Shown here: in pieces, positions 14,914-23,753 of the stretch
Numbering within the stretch: the first letter of the stretch is position 1
Layout: each line of letters starts with the position of its first letter
Source of the DNA: Microcaldota archaeon
GTDB taxonomy: Archaea > Micrarchaeota > Micrarchaeia > Micrarchaeales > Micrarchaeaceae
DNA: 35,895 nucleotides
NCBI GenBank assembly: GCA_021827995.1
Contig: JAKATK010000005.1
Coordinates: 42,881-78,775 of the forward strand
Reading direction: 5' to 3'
Position numbers and translations under genes: made by a program
Notes under the pieces: generated by a model
The model's input: the letters and a program-made list of their open reading frames with translations, nothing else
What the model was told of the DNA's origin: nothing
Database searches by the model: none

Positions 14914-15020
14914 GTAAACAGTGCTATGCGGGGGTCGCAGATGACAAAACGACAGCGACCTGTGCGCCTTTGATATTTGTGCACCAGCCTTTAAATCCTG
15001 CTATTCGCAGGCGCGGCGCT

Positions 15021-16017
15021 CTACGCGACCTCGATAACAGCGGCGCCGTGGATGCGCCCCCGCTTTATCAGGTTAAGCGCATCGTTTGTCATTTCGAGAG
15101 GGAACTTTTCCACTTGCGTCGCAATCGGTATCTCGGCTGCGAGTCTGAGGAACTCCTTTGCGTCGCCGCGCGTGTAGTTGGTAACGCTACCGAGCCAGCG
15201 CTCGTGGTATAAGAGCGTGTTGTAATCTATCGCAGGCATCTGTGATATATATCCTCTATCACTACTCTGCCGCACATTTTGGTCTTCTTCGGCGCCGCTA
15301 TTGCCAGTTCTCTGGCTGGCGCGGTTACCACTGCGGTGTCTGCTCTGAACGGCGGTTCGTCAAACATAGCTCACCCAATCGGCGCCTAAGCTCCCGGACA
15401 GCCGCTTGTGCTGGCTACCCATTATGAACACTATTCGCTTACGATCGCAGTAGTTAGCGATTTGCGCCGTTATGTGCCATTATGCGCCGAAGTCTAATAT
15501 CACAATAGTGCTGCCTCTTTTTAATCCAGGATAGCCTCAGAGCTCCGTAACCCATTATACCGGTGCAGAACAGCGGCGCAGCGTGTATGGCATCGAACTT
15601 TTCTGGCACCTTGAACGCGAAATTCTCTGGCACTGTCACGTACTCGGCGAAACCACCGTTGACATCATAGCCGGTGAAGCGCATGCTCCTGTAGAGATTC
15701 TCCATTCTAGATTTGCAAAACTCACAGGTACAATACGCGGAGTTGATCCGTGGGACGCCTACCCTATCATCACTAGTGAGGTTCTTGACTCCAACGCCGA
15801 CCCCCTCAACGGTGACAACGATTTGGTGGCCCGATATTATTGGGAGCGCTCTGGGTTCAAGCTACTTTTCTATCACGTTCAGGTCAGTGTGGCAGACGCC
15901 GCAAGCGCTTACCTTGACAATGACATGACCCATGGATGGTTTCGGTTTTGTCATGTCCTTTAACTTGAGCGGATCACTCTCTACGGAACCGTACCTCTCA
16001 AGAACCATAGCCCTCAT
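15021..16017 (-). pseudogene. Decayed zinc-dependent alcohol dehydrogenase
   Basis: Pieces of one medium-chain zinc alcohol dehydrogenase lie in order on the minus strand over ~1 kb, the length of an intact gene. From 16017 the N-terminus MRAMVLERYG...ACGVCHTDLNVIEK ends at a TAG (15862-15864). The same frame continues with ISGHQIVVTVEGVGVGVKN and the structural-zinc region (CTCEFCKSRMENL), then FTGYDVNGGFAEYV. Near 15510 the frame shifts, and the NAD-fold part (IVILDFGA, stop, WHITAQIANYC, LGADWVSYV, stop) is broken. The C-terminus (LAAEIPIATQVEKFPLEMTNDALN to 15021) is again readable. With at least two in-frame stops and two frame changes this cannot give an active enzyme. Confidence 0.85.
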
Positions 16018-16094
16018 TCGATTGATACAGATTCTGCTAACTGGCCCGTTATCTGTTGCGTGACGATGGACGCAAAGGGCCACCAAACACGACA

Positions 16095-16230
16095 GTCTAA
16101 ATATTTTCTCGTGCATGTGTTTGTAGTGAGTTGAAATGGCAAAGAAGGGTGGAAGTAAGAAAAGGGTAAAGGCCAGAAGCAAGCACAGATAAAGTGCTTC
16201 TTTAGTTTCCCGCAATTTTGCCCTTCTTTT
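16095..16230 (+). repeat. Left copy of the ~140-bp direct repeat bracketing the glycan island
   Basis: It is about 80-85% identical by eye to 25557-25700, in the same orientation. It contains a TATA-like CTAAATATTTTCTC, a conserved AGTGAGTT, an 18-codon ORF, a stem around the stop codon (AAGCAC...GTGCTT) and a pyrimidine-rich end. Within the ORF there are no insertions or deletions relative to the other copy; just after the stop there is a 2-bp length difference. Confidence 0.8.
16136..16192 (+). CDS. 18-residue basic microprotein, copy 1
   Basis: ATG to TAA gives MAKKGGSKKRVKARSKHR: ten Lys/Arg plus one His in 18 residues and no acidic residue. A TATA-like element (CTAAATATTTT, about 16097-16107) lies about 30-39 bp upstream, so transcription would start just before the ATG. 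A pyrimidine-rich stretch follows the stop. The paralogue at 25599 has the same length. Of six changed codons three are synonymous and the replacements include Arg to Lys and Ser to Lys. The composition suits binding to RNA, DNA or a polyanion. I recognise no family; it does not match the ribosomal peptide eL41. A small RNA with a chance ORF is the main alternative. Confidence 0.5.
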   Translation: MAKKGGSKKRVKARSKHR

Positions 16231-16760
16231 CTTCCCCTTAACTTCGTCACATCTTAAAATATAGAATAGGTATTTATCAAATGATTAACGGTGTAACACT
16301 ACGTTTAGGTAATGGCTTGATAAATGGTAGAAATATTTATAGCGGATTCAAGTGTTTTCTGGAAAGCATGGGGCAGCCTTATAATCTATTAGGTGTAATA
16401 AAACTTTTCCTCTTCAACGAGATGAACAATGCCGTAAACATTCATTGGGTATCAGATTCAGTAGTCCCAAAATTTATTTGGGAATTACAGATAAGCCCAT
16501 TTATGGCATTGCAAAAGTTGGTATGGGATTTGCAATTAGTTGTACAGGATCAACACTGTTAAGACCTACACAGTTGATTGACAAGATTCAGATTCGTAGT
16601 GGGCGGTTAGAGGTATTCCAGCTAAAATAGGATGAAAACCGGGATATGTATTAGTAAATGATTTAACGAATTGCACTTTATCAAAAACGTTAGAAATTCG
16701 TTTAATTATGGCGGCGAAGTTAAGTCGCTAATATAATTCTAGCATCTGGTAAATGATTTG
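16193..16760. other. 568-bp stretch without a convincing gene; degenerate ORFs and a promoter
   Basis: After the microprotein terminator region, two overlapping short frames (16281-16562 and 16445-16630) read as ordinary-looking but unrecognised protein in different phases (for example IYLGITDKPIYGIAKVGMGFA). That could be the remains of one frameshifted gene. No start, length or family supports either as functional. Near the right end, GCTAATATAATTC (about 16726-16738) is a good TATA-like element for the glycosyltransferase gene starting at 16761. Confidence 0.4.
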
Positions 16761-17837
16761 ATGAACATTTTAATAATAAGCACAAGTAAGTTATATAGAG
16801 GGAGCGGCACAGGTCTTACCGAGTATGCCTACCAGCTTTCTGAACATCTTATGCGCATTCTGAATAAGCGCGACAAAATCGAATTTTTATACGCTTTGGA
16901 CGAATCAAAGAAAAATAACGTAAAGGGCTTACTGTATACAAATACGGCTTTCAAAAAACTGATAAAAGAGATTCCTAAAGACAAATATAATGTAATACAC
17001 GTAACGGATCATGAAATCGGATTCGCAGCAAAGCTCCTAAAAAAGGCAGGAAACAATGCAAAGATAATAACAACAATACACGATCTGTCAAGGTTCGAGA
17101 GGGGTCTGCATAGAGGGATAAGTCAAAGAATATATAACAGACTAGTTCAAGGGAGCATAAAGGATTCTACAAAATACTCTGATTTTATACTATGTAATTC
17201 CTATCAGACGCTGAATACCATAACAGAAAGGTTCGGTTCAATAAAAAACATAAAAGTAGTTCTGCATGGCACAAATGATGAGATATTGAATGCTCCCATA
17301 CCAAAAAGAAAGCCAGCGCAAAAATTTATTATCGGGTACATAGGCGCCCTTGTGAAGCATAAGAATGTAATTTTTATATTGGAAGCTGCAAAAATTTTAA
17401 GGGAAAAACCCTATGAATTCATAATATATGGGACTGGAGTTGACAAGGATGTTTTATCTAGATTAAAAGTAATCAATGATTTAAACAATGTAGAATTAAG
17501 AGGCTATATAAAGGAAGAGGACAAGGTTCACGCATACGACAACCTCGACGCGTTTGCTTTTCCAAGCTTATACGAGGGTTTAGGATACCCAATCATCGAA
17601 GCGCAGGCACGAGGTCTTCCGGTTATAATATATAAATACGGGAAGATTCCCAAAGAAGTAAGGAGGTATTGCTTCGAGGCAGAAAGTCCGGAGCATATGG
17701 CACAGATAATAGAGTATTTAAAAGAAAATGGCTACAATGAGAAGTTAACAGAGGAAGCAATTAGATATGCAAGGAGCTTTACCTGGGAAAGATGCGCAGG
17801 AGAAACATTACAGGTATATCGGAGAGTGTTAAAATGA
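16761..17837 (+). CDS. GT4-type (GT-B) glycosyltransferase
   Basis: 358 residues. N-terminal acceptor domain NILIISTSKLYRGSGTGLTEYAYQL with a Gly-rich loop; C-terminal nucleotide-sugar domain starting at FIIGYIGALVKHKN. The family EX7E-type motif appears as FPSLYEGLGYPIIEAQARG, followed by LPVI. It probably transfers an NDP-sugar to a growing surface glycan; sugar and linkage are unknown. The start is ATG at 16761 (a TTG lies directly before it), preceded by TGATTTG as in the gene starting at 18882. AT-rich codon use (AAA, ATA, AGA) contrasts with the GC-rich flanks. It overlaps the next gene by ATGA. Confidence 0.88.
   Translation: MNILIISTSKLYRGSGTGLTEYAYQLSEHLMRILNKRDKIEFLYALDESKKNNVKGLLYTNTAFKKLIKEIPKDKYNVIHVTDHEIGFAAKLLKKAGNNAKIITTIHDLSRFERGLHRGISQRIYNRLVQGSIKDSTKYSDFILCNSYQTLNTITERFGSIKNIKVVLHGTNDEILNAPIPKRKPAQKFIIGYIGALVKHKNVIFILEAAKILREKPYEFIIYGTGVDKDVLSRLKVINDLNNVELRGYIKEEDKVHAYDNLDAFAFPSLYEGLGYPIIEAQARGLPVIIYKYGKIPKEVRRYCFEAESPEHMAQIIEYLKENGYNEKLTEEAIRYARSFTWERCAGETLQVYRRVLK
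17622..17746 (+). repeat. 125-bp perfect duplication between the two GT4 genes (copy A)
   Basis: Bases 17622-17746 and 18656-18780 are identical at an offset of 1034, in the same phase, coding for IIYKYGKIPKEVRRY through YNEKL. The sequence on both sides diverges at once. This is the mark of recent gene conversion or segmental duplication in the donor-sugar domain. Confidence 0.9.
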
Positions 17838-18874
17838 AAGTAGGACTAATAGGCTCACCCGGTCAATTTGATCATAACAATTATTTTTCTAGAGAAAGAT
17901 ATATGCCGGAACTATTTAAGGGCTTAAAAAGATTAAATCCTCAAACGGATAAAATAGAAATAAAACAAATCCCATTTGTAGGCAGGGCCTTTTCAATATC
18001 AATAAAGCTACTTTTTAAAGATGTTGGCAGTTACGATATAATACATAATATTTCTCAAGATCCAATATGCTTACTTAAGAAAAAAAGTGCAAAATTAATA
18101 ACTACTGTGCATTTATCTCCTGGTCAACTAGCTTTTCAATCAAAAAATTTTAAACACGTGTTATGGTTAAATAGTGTCATAAGACTTAGTTATCAAACTA
18201 TTAAAAATTCGGATTATGTAATTGCAAATTCTACACAAACAAAAGACGACCTGGTCAATTTTTTGAAAATAGATAAAGATAGAATTTTTATAACTTATTT
18301 GGGGATAGACAAAAGATATGTTAAAAGAATTAAAAATACGCACAAGAAACAACATATGAATATCGGGTATATCGGCGCTCTTGTTCCGAATAAACAAGTA
18401 GATTTTGGCATAAAAGCGATCAATTATTTAAATAATAAAGATGTGGTTTTAAATATATGGGGGGCGCGTTGGGATGAAGGATATCATAGATATCTGATTA
18501 AATTATCATCCAAAAATCGTAATATAAAGTTTGAAGGATACGCCCCAGGAGAGAAATTAGTAGATATTTATGATAGCTTTGATGCGTTTATCTTCCCGAG
18601 TATATATGAGAGCTTTGGTCTTCCTATACTGGAAGCCCACTCCCGCGGCCTTCCAGTTATAATATATAAATACGGGAAGATTCCCAAAGAAGTAAGGAGG
18701 TATTGCTTCGAGGCAGAAAGTCCGGAGCATATGGCACAGATAATAGAGTATTTAAAAGAAAATGGCTACAATGAGAAGTTGAGAAAGAAGGTAACTGAAT
18801 ATGCAAGAAGTTTCACCTGGGAAAAATGTGCGCTAAACACTTTTAAGGTTTATAAAAAGGCTTTAAGTTTATGA
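17834..18874 (+). CDS. GT4-type (GT-B) glycosyltransferase, paralogue of the preceding gene
   Basis: 346 residues from the ATG at 17834, which overlaps the upstream stop (ATGA); earlier in-frame starts lie inside the upstream gene. Acceptor domain MKVGLIGSPGQFDHNNYFSRERYMPEL; donor domain from MNIGYIGALVPNKQ; EX7E-type motif FPSIYESFGLPILEAHSRG. The N-terminal halves of the two genes differ strongly, yet 125 bp of the C-terminal donor domain are identical in both (see the repeat entry). The pair is probably one transcription unit and may act on successive sugars. Confidence 0.88.
   Translation: MKVGLIGSPGQFDHNNYFSRERYMPELFKGLKRLNPQTDKIEIKQIPFVGRAFSISIKLLFKDVGSYDIIHNISQDPICLLKKKSAKLITTVHLSPGQLAFQSKNFKHVLWLNSVIRLSYQTIKNSDYVIANSTQTKDDLVNFLKIDKDRIFITYLGIDKRYVKRIKNTHKKQHMNIGYIGALVPNKQVDFGIKAINYLNNKDVVLNIWGARWDEGYHRYLIKLSSKNRNIKFEGYAPGEKLVDIYDSFDAFIFPSIYESFGLPILEAHSRGLPVIIYKYGKIPKEVRRYCFEAESPEHMAQIIEYLKENGYNEKLRKKVTEYARSFTWEKCALNTFKVYKKALSL
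18656..18780 (+). repeat. 125-bp perfect duplication between the two GT4 genes (copy B)
   Basis: Second copy of the segment at 17622-17746, inside the downstream glycosyltransferase gene and in the same reading phase. Confidence 0.9.
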
Positions 18875-18881
18875 TGATTTG

Positions 18882-19826
18882 ATGAATGAACCACACGTCG
18901 TTGCAATAGTATTAAATTGGAATGGAATTGCAATAAAATACGGGGACGAATCAATACTTAAAATTATTTTAAAAGGTCTTAAAAAAGTCGATTATAAAAA
19001 CTTGAATGTAATTGTAGTCGACGCTGAAAGCACAGATGGTTCACGAGAATTTGTAAGATCAAACTTCAAAGATTTTGATTTACTAAAAGTTAAAAATGAA
19101 GGTTTTGGATACGCTAACAATAAAGCAATAGAATACGCGTTTAAAAAATATAAAAATTTAGATTATATATTGCTTTTAAATGACGATCTTATATTTAATG
19201 AGACCACATGGTTAAAAAAACTAGTTAAGACTGGTGAAAATTTAAGCGATGTTGGAATAGTGGGCTGCAGGTTAAAATATCCAGATGGTAGATTTTGCGA
19301 GGGCGGATCTTACAGCGAAAAATTTTACACGTTAGTCAATATAAAAAATAAAAATAAAAAAAGAGGTTATGTAAAAGCGGTAATCGGCGCAGTATTTCTG
19401 ATTAAAAGGGAAGTAATACAAAAAATTGGCTGCTTTGATGAGATATATCTACCTTTTTTTAAAGAAGAAACCGATTTTTGCGAAAGAGCACTAGTTAACG
19501 GGTACAAAACTTATTATGTTAATAATACAAACATAACACATTTGGAGGGTTATAGCGTTATGAAATATAATATAAAGAAAAAATGGACAAAAGAACAATT
19601 TGTATATTGTTCTTTGAGGAACGATTGGATATTCCTATTCAGGTGGTATAAAAAATTTATTTTTATAAATGCGCTGTATAATACCGCTCAGGCGTTTATA
19701 AGAATAGAGCCAGCATTTGGTATTAGATCATTAGATGAAATAGTTATGAGGCTAAGGTTCAATATTTTGGGTTTCTTCGATGCCCTTCGCATGTACAAAA
19801 AATTTAAAGTGCCTACAATTGCTTAA
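18882..19826 (+). CDS. GT2-type (GT-A) glycosyltransferase, rhamnosyltransferase-like
   Basis: 314 residues from ATG 18882 (a TTG directly before it is the alternative). The GT-A fold is clear: VAIVLNWNG at the N-terminus, VVDAESTDGSREFV, the NEGFGYANNKAIEYA loop, the metal-binding DxD in YILLLNDDL, and the catalytic-base region FKEETDFCERALVNGYKTYYV. The NEGFGYANNKA loop and ETDFCERA are usual in rhamnosyl- and related transferases, which fits the dTDP-rhamnose genes nearby; the actual donor is inferred. It starts 7 bp after the previous gene, so the three transferases are probably co-transcribed. Strongly AT-rich. Confidence 0.85.
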   Translation: MNEPHVVAIVLNWNGIAIKYGDESILKIILKGLKKVDYKNLNVIVVDAESTDGSREFVRSNFKDFDLLKVKNEGFGYANNKAIEYAFKKYKNLDYILLLNDDLIFNETTWLKKLVKTGENLSDVGIVGCRLKYPDGRFCEGGSYSEKFYTLVNIKNKNKKRGYVKAVIGAVFLIKREVIQKIGCFDEIYLPFFKEETDFCERALVNGYKTYYVNNTNITHLEGYSVMKYNIKKKWTKEQFVYCSLRNDWIFLFRWYKKFIFINALYNTAQAFIRIEPAFGIRSLDEIVMRLRFNILGFFDALRMYKKFKVPTIA

Positions 19827-19849
19827 AACAAAATCTACTCAAGGTTGGT

Positions 19850-21120
19850 CTTACAAAGGATTAGCGTAATGCCGTGTAATTTCGGCGCAGTGATGGATTC
19901 AGCGCCCCGAATCTTACGCAGATTCTTGCAAACCTATTACGAATCGTTCTTTGGTCCCCAGTTTTCCGTGAATCCTAAATGGCACAGCTACTTATGCGAC
20001 TGGACTGTGCACGGTTCGATAAGAACTGCAGCACCATGAACACATCGTTTGCGACCAGCTTCACTTTTGCAATCTCCAATGACGATAGCCTCTTATGCCT
20101 CCCCTTTGAATTTCCGGAACATCGATTATATTTGGTAGGGCGTGAAGAACATTTTAGCGATCATCTCCTTCTCGGATTCGTACATGCTCTGCTATTTCTG
20201 TCTAAAGCGCCTGTTGAACTGCTCATCGTATTTAGAGGTTTTGAAACAGCAATCGGACTTGGGGCATGTAAAGTAGTCCGGTCAATCAGCGAGAAAACTC
20301 ATAATCGATCTCACGGGTTTATTCTCGCGCTTATCCTGTTGATGAGATGTAGTCACTTCTTCTCCTCTTCCATTCTATTCGGGTTCGGGGACGAGAACGT
20401 TCACCTCTTGAACCTCGCCGCTATACTCGTATGGGCGTGCCTCTTCTTCATTCTCTTGTTACCATACGTTTTGCATGGAAGATGCACTTCTGGTGCGGCA
20501 TGTTGGGCAGTTTGATAATCTTTATGTACGCCTCTCTGTCGCTAGCAGCGTATACCGATACTTGCATGCGCCCCAGTGGTCGGAGTTCCCTCAAGAGTGC
20601 TCACTCATCACGTTGTGCAGCAGCCCGGTACCATAGAGTAAACCGGTAATTACGCATATCCGAAACAGCGCAGACCTTTTGCAGGCGTTTGTTGGTGCGC
20701 ACTTCTCGTACGCTGTCATGAGCATGGGCCGCAGTGGCTTCTCTAGCATGGCATCAATACTTTAACTTCTTCTTTACGCATCCCGCATAGCTCTATAAAT
20801 TGTTGCTTACGATATTCGTGCGCCAATTTTGTTTATCGCCTTTTTCATACCGCATAGCCCTGTGCAATCAAGATGTTCTTCGACTGCGAGATGCTTTACT
20901 TCGTCAGGACTATGTGCTCCTGTTTTACGCCTGCTATTTTGCTCGTAAACATCCTTTTACAGTCCGGGCACTCATGCTTCGCTATATTCGCGGGATGGAT
21001 TCTGTCAAGAGCCCTGACGCAACGCTTATATTTCCTCTTTTCTCTGATATTACGGGAGTCACAAAAGCAGCAACTGGTAGCCGTTGCGACCTCCGTCAGA
21101 ATATGGTACGAAGTAAACGC
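19850..21120 (-). pseudogene. Transposase relic
   Basis: No intact gene covers the 1.3 kb between two glycosyltransferases, but conceptual translation of the minus strand gives transposase-like pieces in order. Near 21071-20935 there is a double zinc-ribbon N-terminus (CCFCDSRNIREKRKYKR, then KHECPDCKRMFTSKIAGVK). Near 20520-20460 AYIKIIKLPNMPHQKCIFHAKR resembles the IPHQ-x-CxFH motif next to the catalytic core of MULE-like archaeal transposases. Near 20185-20125 YESEKEMIAKMFFTPYQI is a readable piece. Many stops and frame changes separate them. I could not find clear terminal inverted repeats. The plus-strand open frames here (such as 19979-20515) are antisense noise. Confidence 0.6.
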
Positions 21121-21168
21121 ATAAATTTACGTAGTGCTAAAGTTTGAATAGTCACAATCGAGGATTTT

Positions 21169-22191
21169 ATGCGACCATTTATTTCGGTTATAATAATCGC
21201 TTACACTAGAAAACAGTTTATAATGGACGCGATAAGGTCTGTTCAAAAGCAAACTTTGGATAAAGAATTGTATGAGATAATAGTTGTAAAGAACTTTAGA
21301 GATAAAAAAATTGATAACTGGATTAATAAAAACGGGATAAAAAACGTTTATTTAAATCCACTGATAGCTGGAGGTATTGGGTGCAAAGCAATTATTGGAG
21401 TAAACAAGGCTCGCGGTAAAGTAATTTGTTTTTTAGAAGATGACGATTTATTTGATGAACATAAATTAGAGATTATATATAAAATTTTCCAAAACAATGA
21501 AGTTTGTCTTTATCATAATGCGTATTTTGTGATTTCTAGAAACAACGCTATTGATGAGGGGCGTGAAAAAACTCCGCTTAAGTTCGAAGTTGATCACAAT
21601 AAGCAATTAGACGCAAATGCCAAAAACGCGTTCCTTGATTCTAATGCCCCATTAGGGAATAATAGCTCTTTCTCAGTGAGAAAAAACATAATCAAAGCCG
21701 AAGCCAAACTTTTAAAAAAAATTAAATTCGCGTTTGATGCTTCACTTATTGTTTTGGCTTTAGGTTCTGGATATAATTTAATTTTTGATGACAAAAAATT
21801 AACTTTATATAGAGTACATGACACTAATTTTAGTTTAGCGCAGGTAAATGATTATCATAAATTTATAAAAAAATGGCAAATATTCAGTAGGGAAAATTAC
21901 TACGATTGGGCTAAGTTAAGACAAATTCGCATTAAGGATAAGAAAATTGATAGCTTAATTTATCAAAATTTTTTGCTGCAGAAGCTGAACTATTTAGTTT
22001 ATGCTAAACAAGCGAGAAGGACTGCCCATCTCGTAAATTCTGTAAAATTTGTTTACGTTAATTTAAAAGATGGTAATTTGAACCGCAAAGTTATAGAACG
22101 ATTTTTTATCGCTGTGCTATTTTTGATCAGCCCAACAGCTGTCAAAAAGTTATTCTATTTCGCGCAATTTAAAAAGATCAAATCTTTTTAG
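21169..22191 (+). CDS. GT2-type (GT-A) glycosyltransferase
   Basis: 340 residues. N-terminal GT-A signature FISVIIIAYTRKQFIMDAIRSVQKQTLDKELYEIIVVKN, metal-binding FLEDDDLFDEHKLE, then a long Lys-rich C-terminal region that differs from known subfamilies. A hydrophobic stretch near the C-terminus (FFIAVLFLISPTAV) could anchor it to the membrane. The acceptor and donor are unknown; context suggests surface glycan synthesis. Very AT-rich, like the transferases on the other side of the transposase relic, so the relic probably inserted into one original cluster. Confidence 0.82.
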   Translation: MRPFISVIIIAYTRKQFIMDAIRSVQKQTLDKELYEIIVVKNFRDKKIDNWINKNGIKNVYLNPLIAGGIGCKAIIGVNKARGKVICFLEDDDLFDEHKLEIIYKIFQNNEVCLYHNAYFVISRNNAIDEGREKTPLKFEVDHNKQLDANAKNAFLDSNAPLGNNSSFSVRKNIIKAEAKLLKKIKFAFDASLIVLALGSGYNLIFDDKKLTLYRVHDTNFSLAQVNDYHKFIKKWQIFSRENYYDWAKLRQIRIKDKKIDSLIYQNFLLQKLNYLVYAKQARRTAHLVNSVKFVYVNLKDGNLNRKVIERFFIAVLFLISPTAVKKLFYFAQFKKIKSF

Positions 22192-22278
22192 TAAAATTTT
22201 AGTAAAAGCCAAAATTTTATACCAATAACATTATCTGTAAGCACAAATTATACAGTTAGAATATCGGTATGCAGCTAT

Positions 22279-22812
22279 TCATGTTTTTTGCCATAATTTG
22301 TCCTTTGTGGATAATATTGGGCTTTTAATTGGCCATTTTATACCTATTTTTTGATCGTCCCATCTAATCCCGGATTCGCTTTCATTAGAGTAGAAATTAT
22401 CGACATCGTATATAACTTCGGCTTCATCACTCAACACCTCAAAACCATGTGCAAAACCCTTAGGGATATAAATCATGTTCTTGTTCTCCTCAGAAAGTAT
22501 TACTGAGACATATTTACCAAACGTACTCGAATCACTTCTTATGTCAACAGCCACATCAAATATCTCGCCCCTTACGCATCTCACGAGCTTTGTTTGAGCA
22601 TATGGCTCTTTTTGATAATGCAACCCCCTTAGTACGCCTTTAACAGACTTCGAGTGATTTTGCTGTACAAATTCGCAGTTTATCCCTGCTTTTGCGAACT
22701 CGTTCTTTTGGTAAGTTTCCATGAAGAATCCACGCCCGTCAGTGAAAACCTTCGGAACTATTAAAATGACGTCAGGAATCTCTAATCTTTTAAATTCAAA
22801 TGGCATAATCAT
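22279..22812 (-). CDS. rfbC: dTDP-4-dehydrorhamnose 3,5-epimerase
   Basis: 177-residue cupin-fold RmlC, third step of dTDP-L-rhamnose synthesis. Family motifs: FTDGRGFFMETY, FVQQNHSKSVKGVLRGLHYQ (catalytic His in GLHYQ), VRCVRGEIFDVAVDIR, and IPKGFAHGFEVLSDEAEVIYDVDNFY. Length and residues are normal. It is transcribed away from rfbD with only 44 bp between the start codons. The convergent glycosyltransferase ends 87 bp beyond its stop. Confidence 0.93.
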   Translation of the reverse strand: MIMPFEFKRLEIPDVILIVPKVFTDGRGFFMETYQKNEFAKAGINCEFVQQNHSKSVKGVLRGLHYQKEPYAQTKLVRCVRGEIFDVAVDIRSDSSTFGKYVSVILSEENKNMIYIPKGFAHGFEVLSDEAEVIYDVDNFYSNESESGIRWDDQKIGIKWPIKSPILSTKDKLWQKT

Positions 22813-22856
22813 TTAGTGATATGAACATTTAAATTTTTAACGTTTAAAATAAGATT
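22813..22856. promoter_or_regulatory. 44-bp divergent promoter of rfbC and rfbDBA
   Basis: The short A/T-rich gap contains ATTTAAATTTTTAACGTTTAAA-type sequence (TTTAAATT near 22829-22836 and GTTTAAAAT near 22842-22850). TATA boxes placed there put the start sites about 25 bp away on either side, at or next to both ATGs, so both mRNAs would be leaderless and share one regulatory region. Confidence 0.5.
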
Positions 22857-23753
22857 ATGGACAGGCTTCTAATAATTGGCGCAAGTGGTCTGCTAGGGGG
22901 CAAACTCTACGAGTCTTGCAGTAGCGATTACGAGGTACATGGAATCTATAACGCCCACAAGCCAGAGTTTAAAAATATGCACCAGCTTGATGTTGTAAAA
23001 AGAGACAGCGTCTTTAAGCTTTTTGAAGAGGTAAAGCCGGATCTAGTAGTAGATACCCATGCAGTAAGCAATGTTGACTATTGCGAGCTACACCCGGAGG
23101 AAACATGGAAGATAAACGTAGAAGGTACCAAGAATGTCGCTGAAGCTTGCAAGATGAATGGCTGCAAGTTGCTTTTTATCTCCACAGATTATGTATATGA
23201 TGGCACGAAGGCTTCTTCGTATTCGGAAAAAGACAAGCCACATCCCATAAACTATTATGGTAAAACAAAGCTAATCGCAGAAAAAGTGATAGAGGCATTG
23301 GCGCTAGACCACATAATCGCAAGAACCGCGGTACTTTTTGGCGCAAGCAAGAGTCATGATAAAACTCCCTTCCCAATATGGATTATAAATCAACTCAAAG
23401 ATAATAAAGAGGTCAGGGTAGTAATAGACCAATACAACAATCCAACTCTCACAGACAGTCTTGTCCACACCCTAATTGCTTTGTACGAGAAGGACAAGAG
23501 CGGATTGTTCAATGTGGCCGGCAAAACCACTATAAGCAGGTATGAGTTCGCAAAGATTGTTGCGAGTGAGTTTGGTCTGAATGAAGGACTAATTAAACCA
23601 ATAACAACATCAGAACTCAATCAGCCTGCGAAAAGGCCGCAAAAGGTGTCACTTAATGTGTCCAAGGCGGAAAAGGCCGCAAAGACAAAAATGCTCACAA
23701 TATTCGATGCAGTTAAGGCTTTTAGAGAAGAGTTTGAAAAGGTGCGCGAATGA
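22857..23753 (+). CDS. rfbD: dTDP-4-dehydrorhamnose reductase
   Basis: 298-residue extended SDR enzyme RmlD, last step of dTDP-L-rhamnose synthesis (NAD(P)H-dependent reduction of the 4-keto group). Nucleotide-binding GASGLLGGKLYE is at 8-19. The STDYVYDG motif and catalytic YYGKTKLIAE are present, as is the family's D-x-YNNPTLTDSLV stretch. The stop overlaps the start of rfbB by ATGA. Normal length. Confidence 0.92.
   Translation: MDRLLIIGASGLLGGKLYESCSSDYEVHGIYNAHKPEFKNMHQLDVVKRDSVFKLFEEVKPDLVVDTHAVSNVDYCELHPEETWKINVEGTKNVAEACKMNGCKLLFISTDYVYDGTKASSYSEKDKPHPINYYGKTKLIAEKVIEALALDHIIARTAVLFGASKSHDKTPFPIWIINQLKDNKEVRVVIDQYNNPTLTDSLVHTLIALYEKDKSGLFNVAGKTTISRYEFAKIVASEFGLNEGLIKPITTSELNQPAKRPQKVSLNVSKAEKAAKTKMLTIFDAVKAFREEFEKVRE

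Noticed and set aside
15862-15864. In-frame TAG in the alcohol dehydrogenase as a pyrrolysine or read-through codon
   Set aside because: The gene has further stops and frame changes downstream (around 15510 to 15275), so simple decay explains the TAG.
19979-20515. 178-residue plus-strand open frame between glycosyltransferases
   Set aside because: Its translation has no recognisable pattern, and the opposite strand carries ordered transposase-like pieces; it is most likely antisense noise over the relic.
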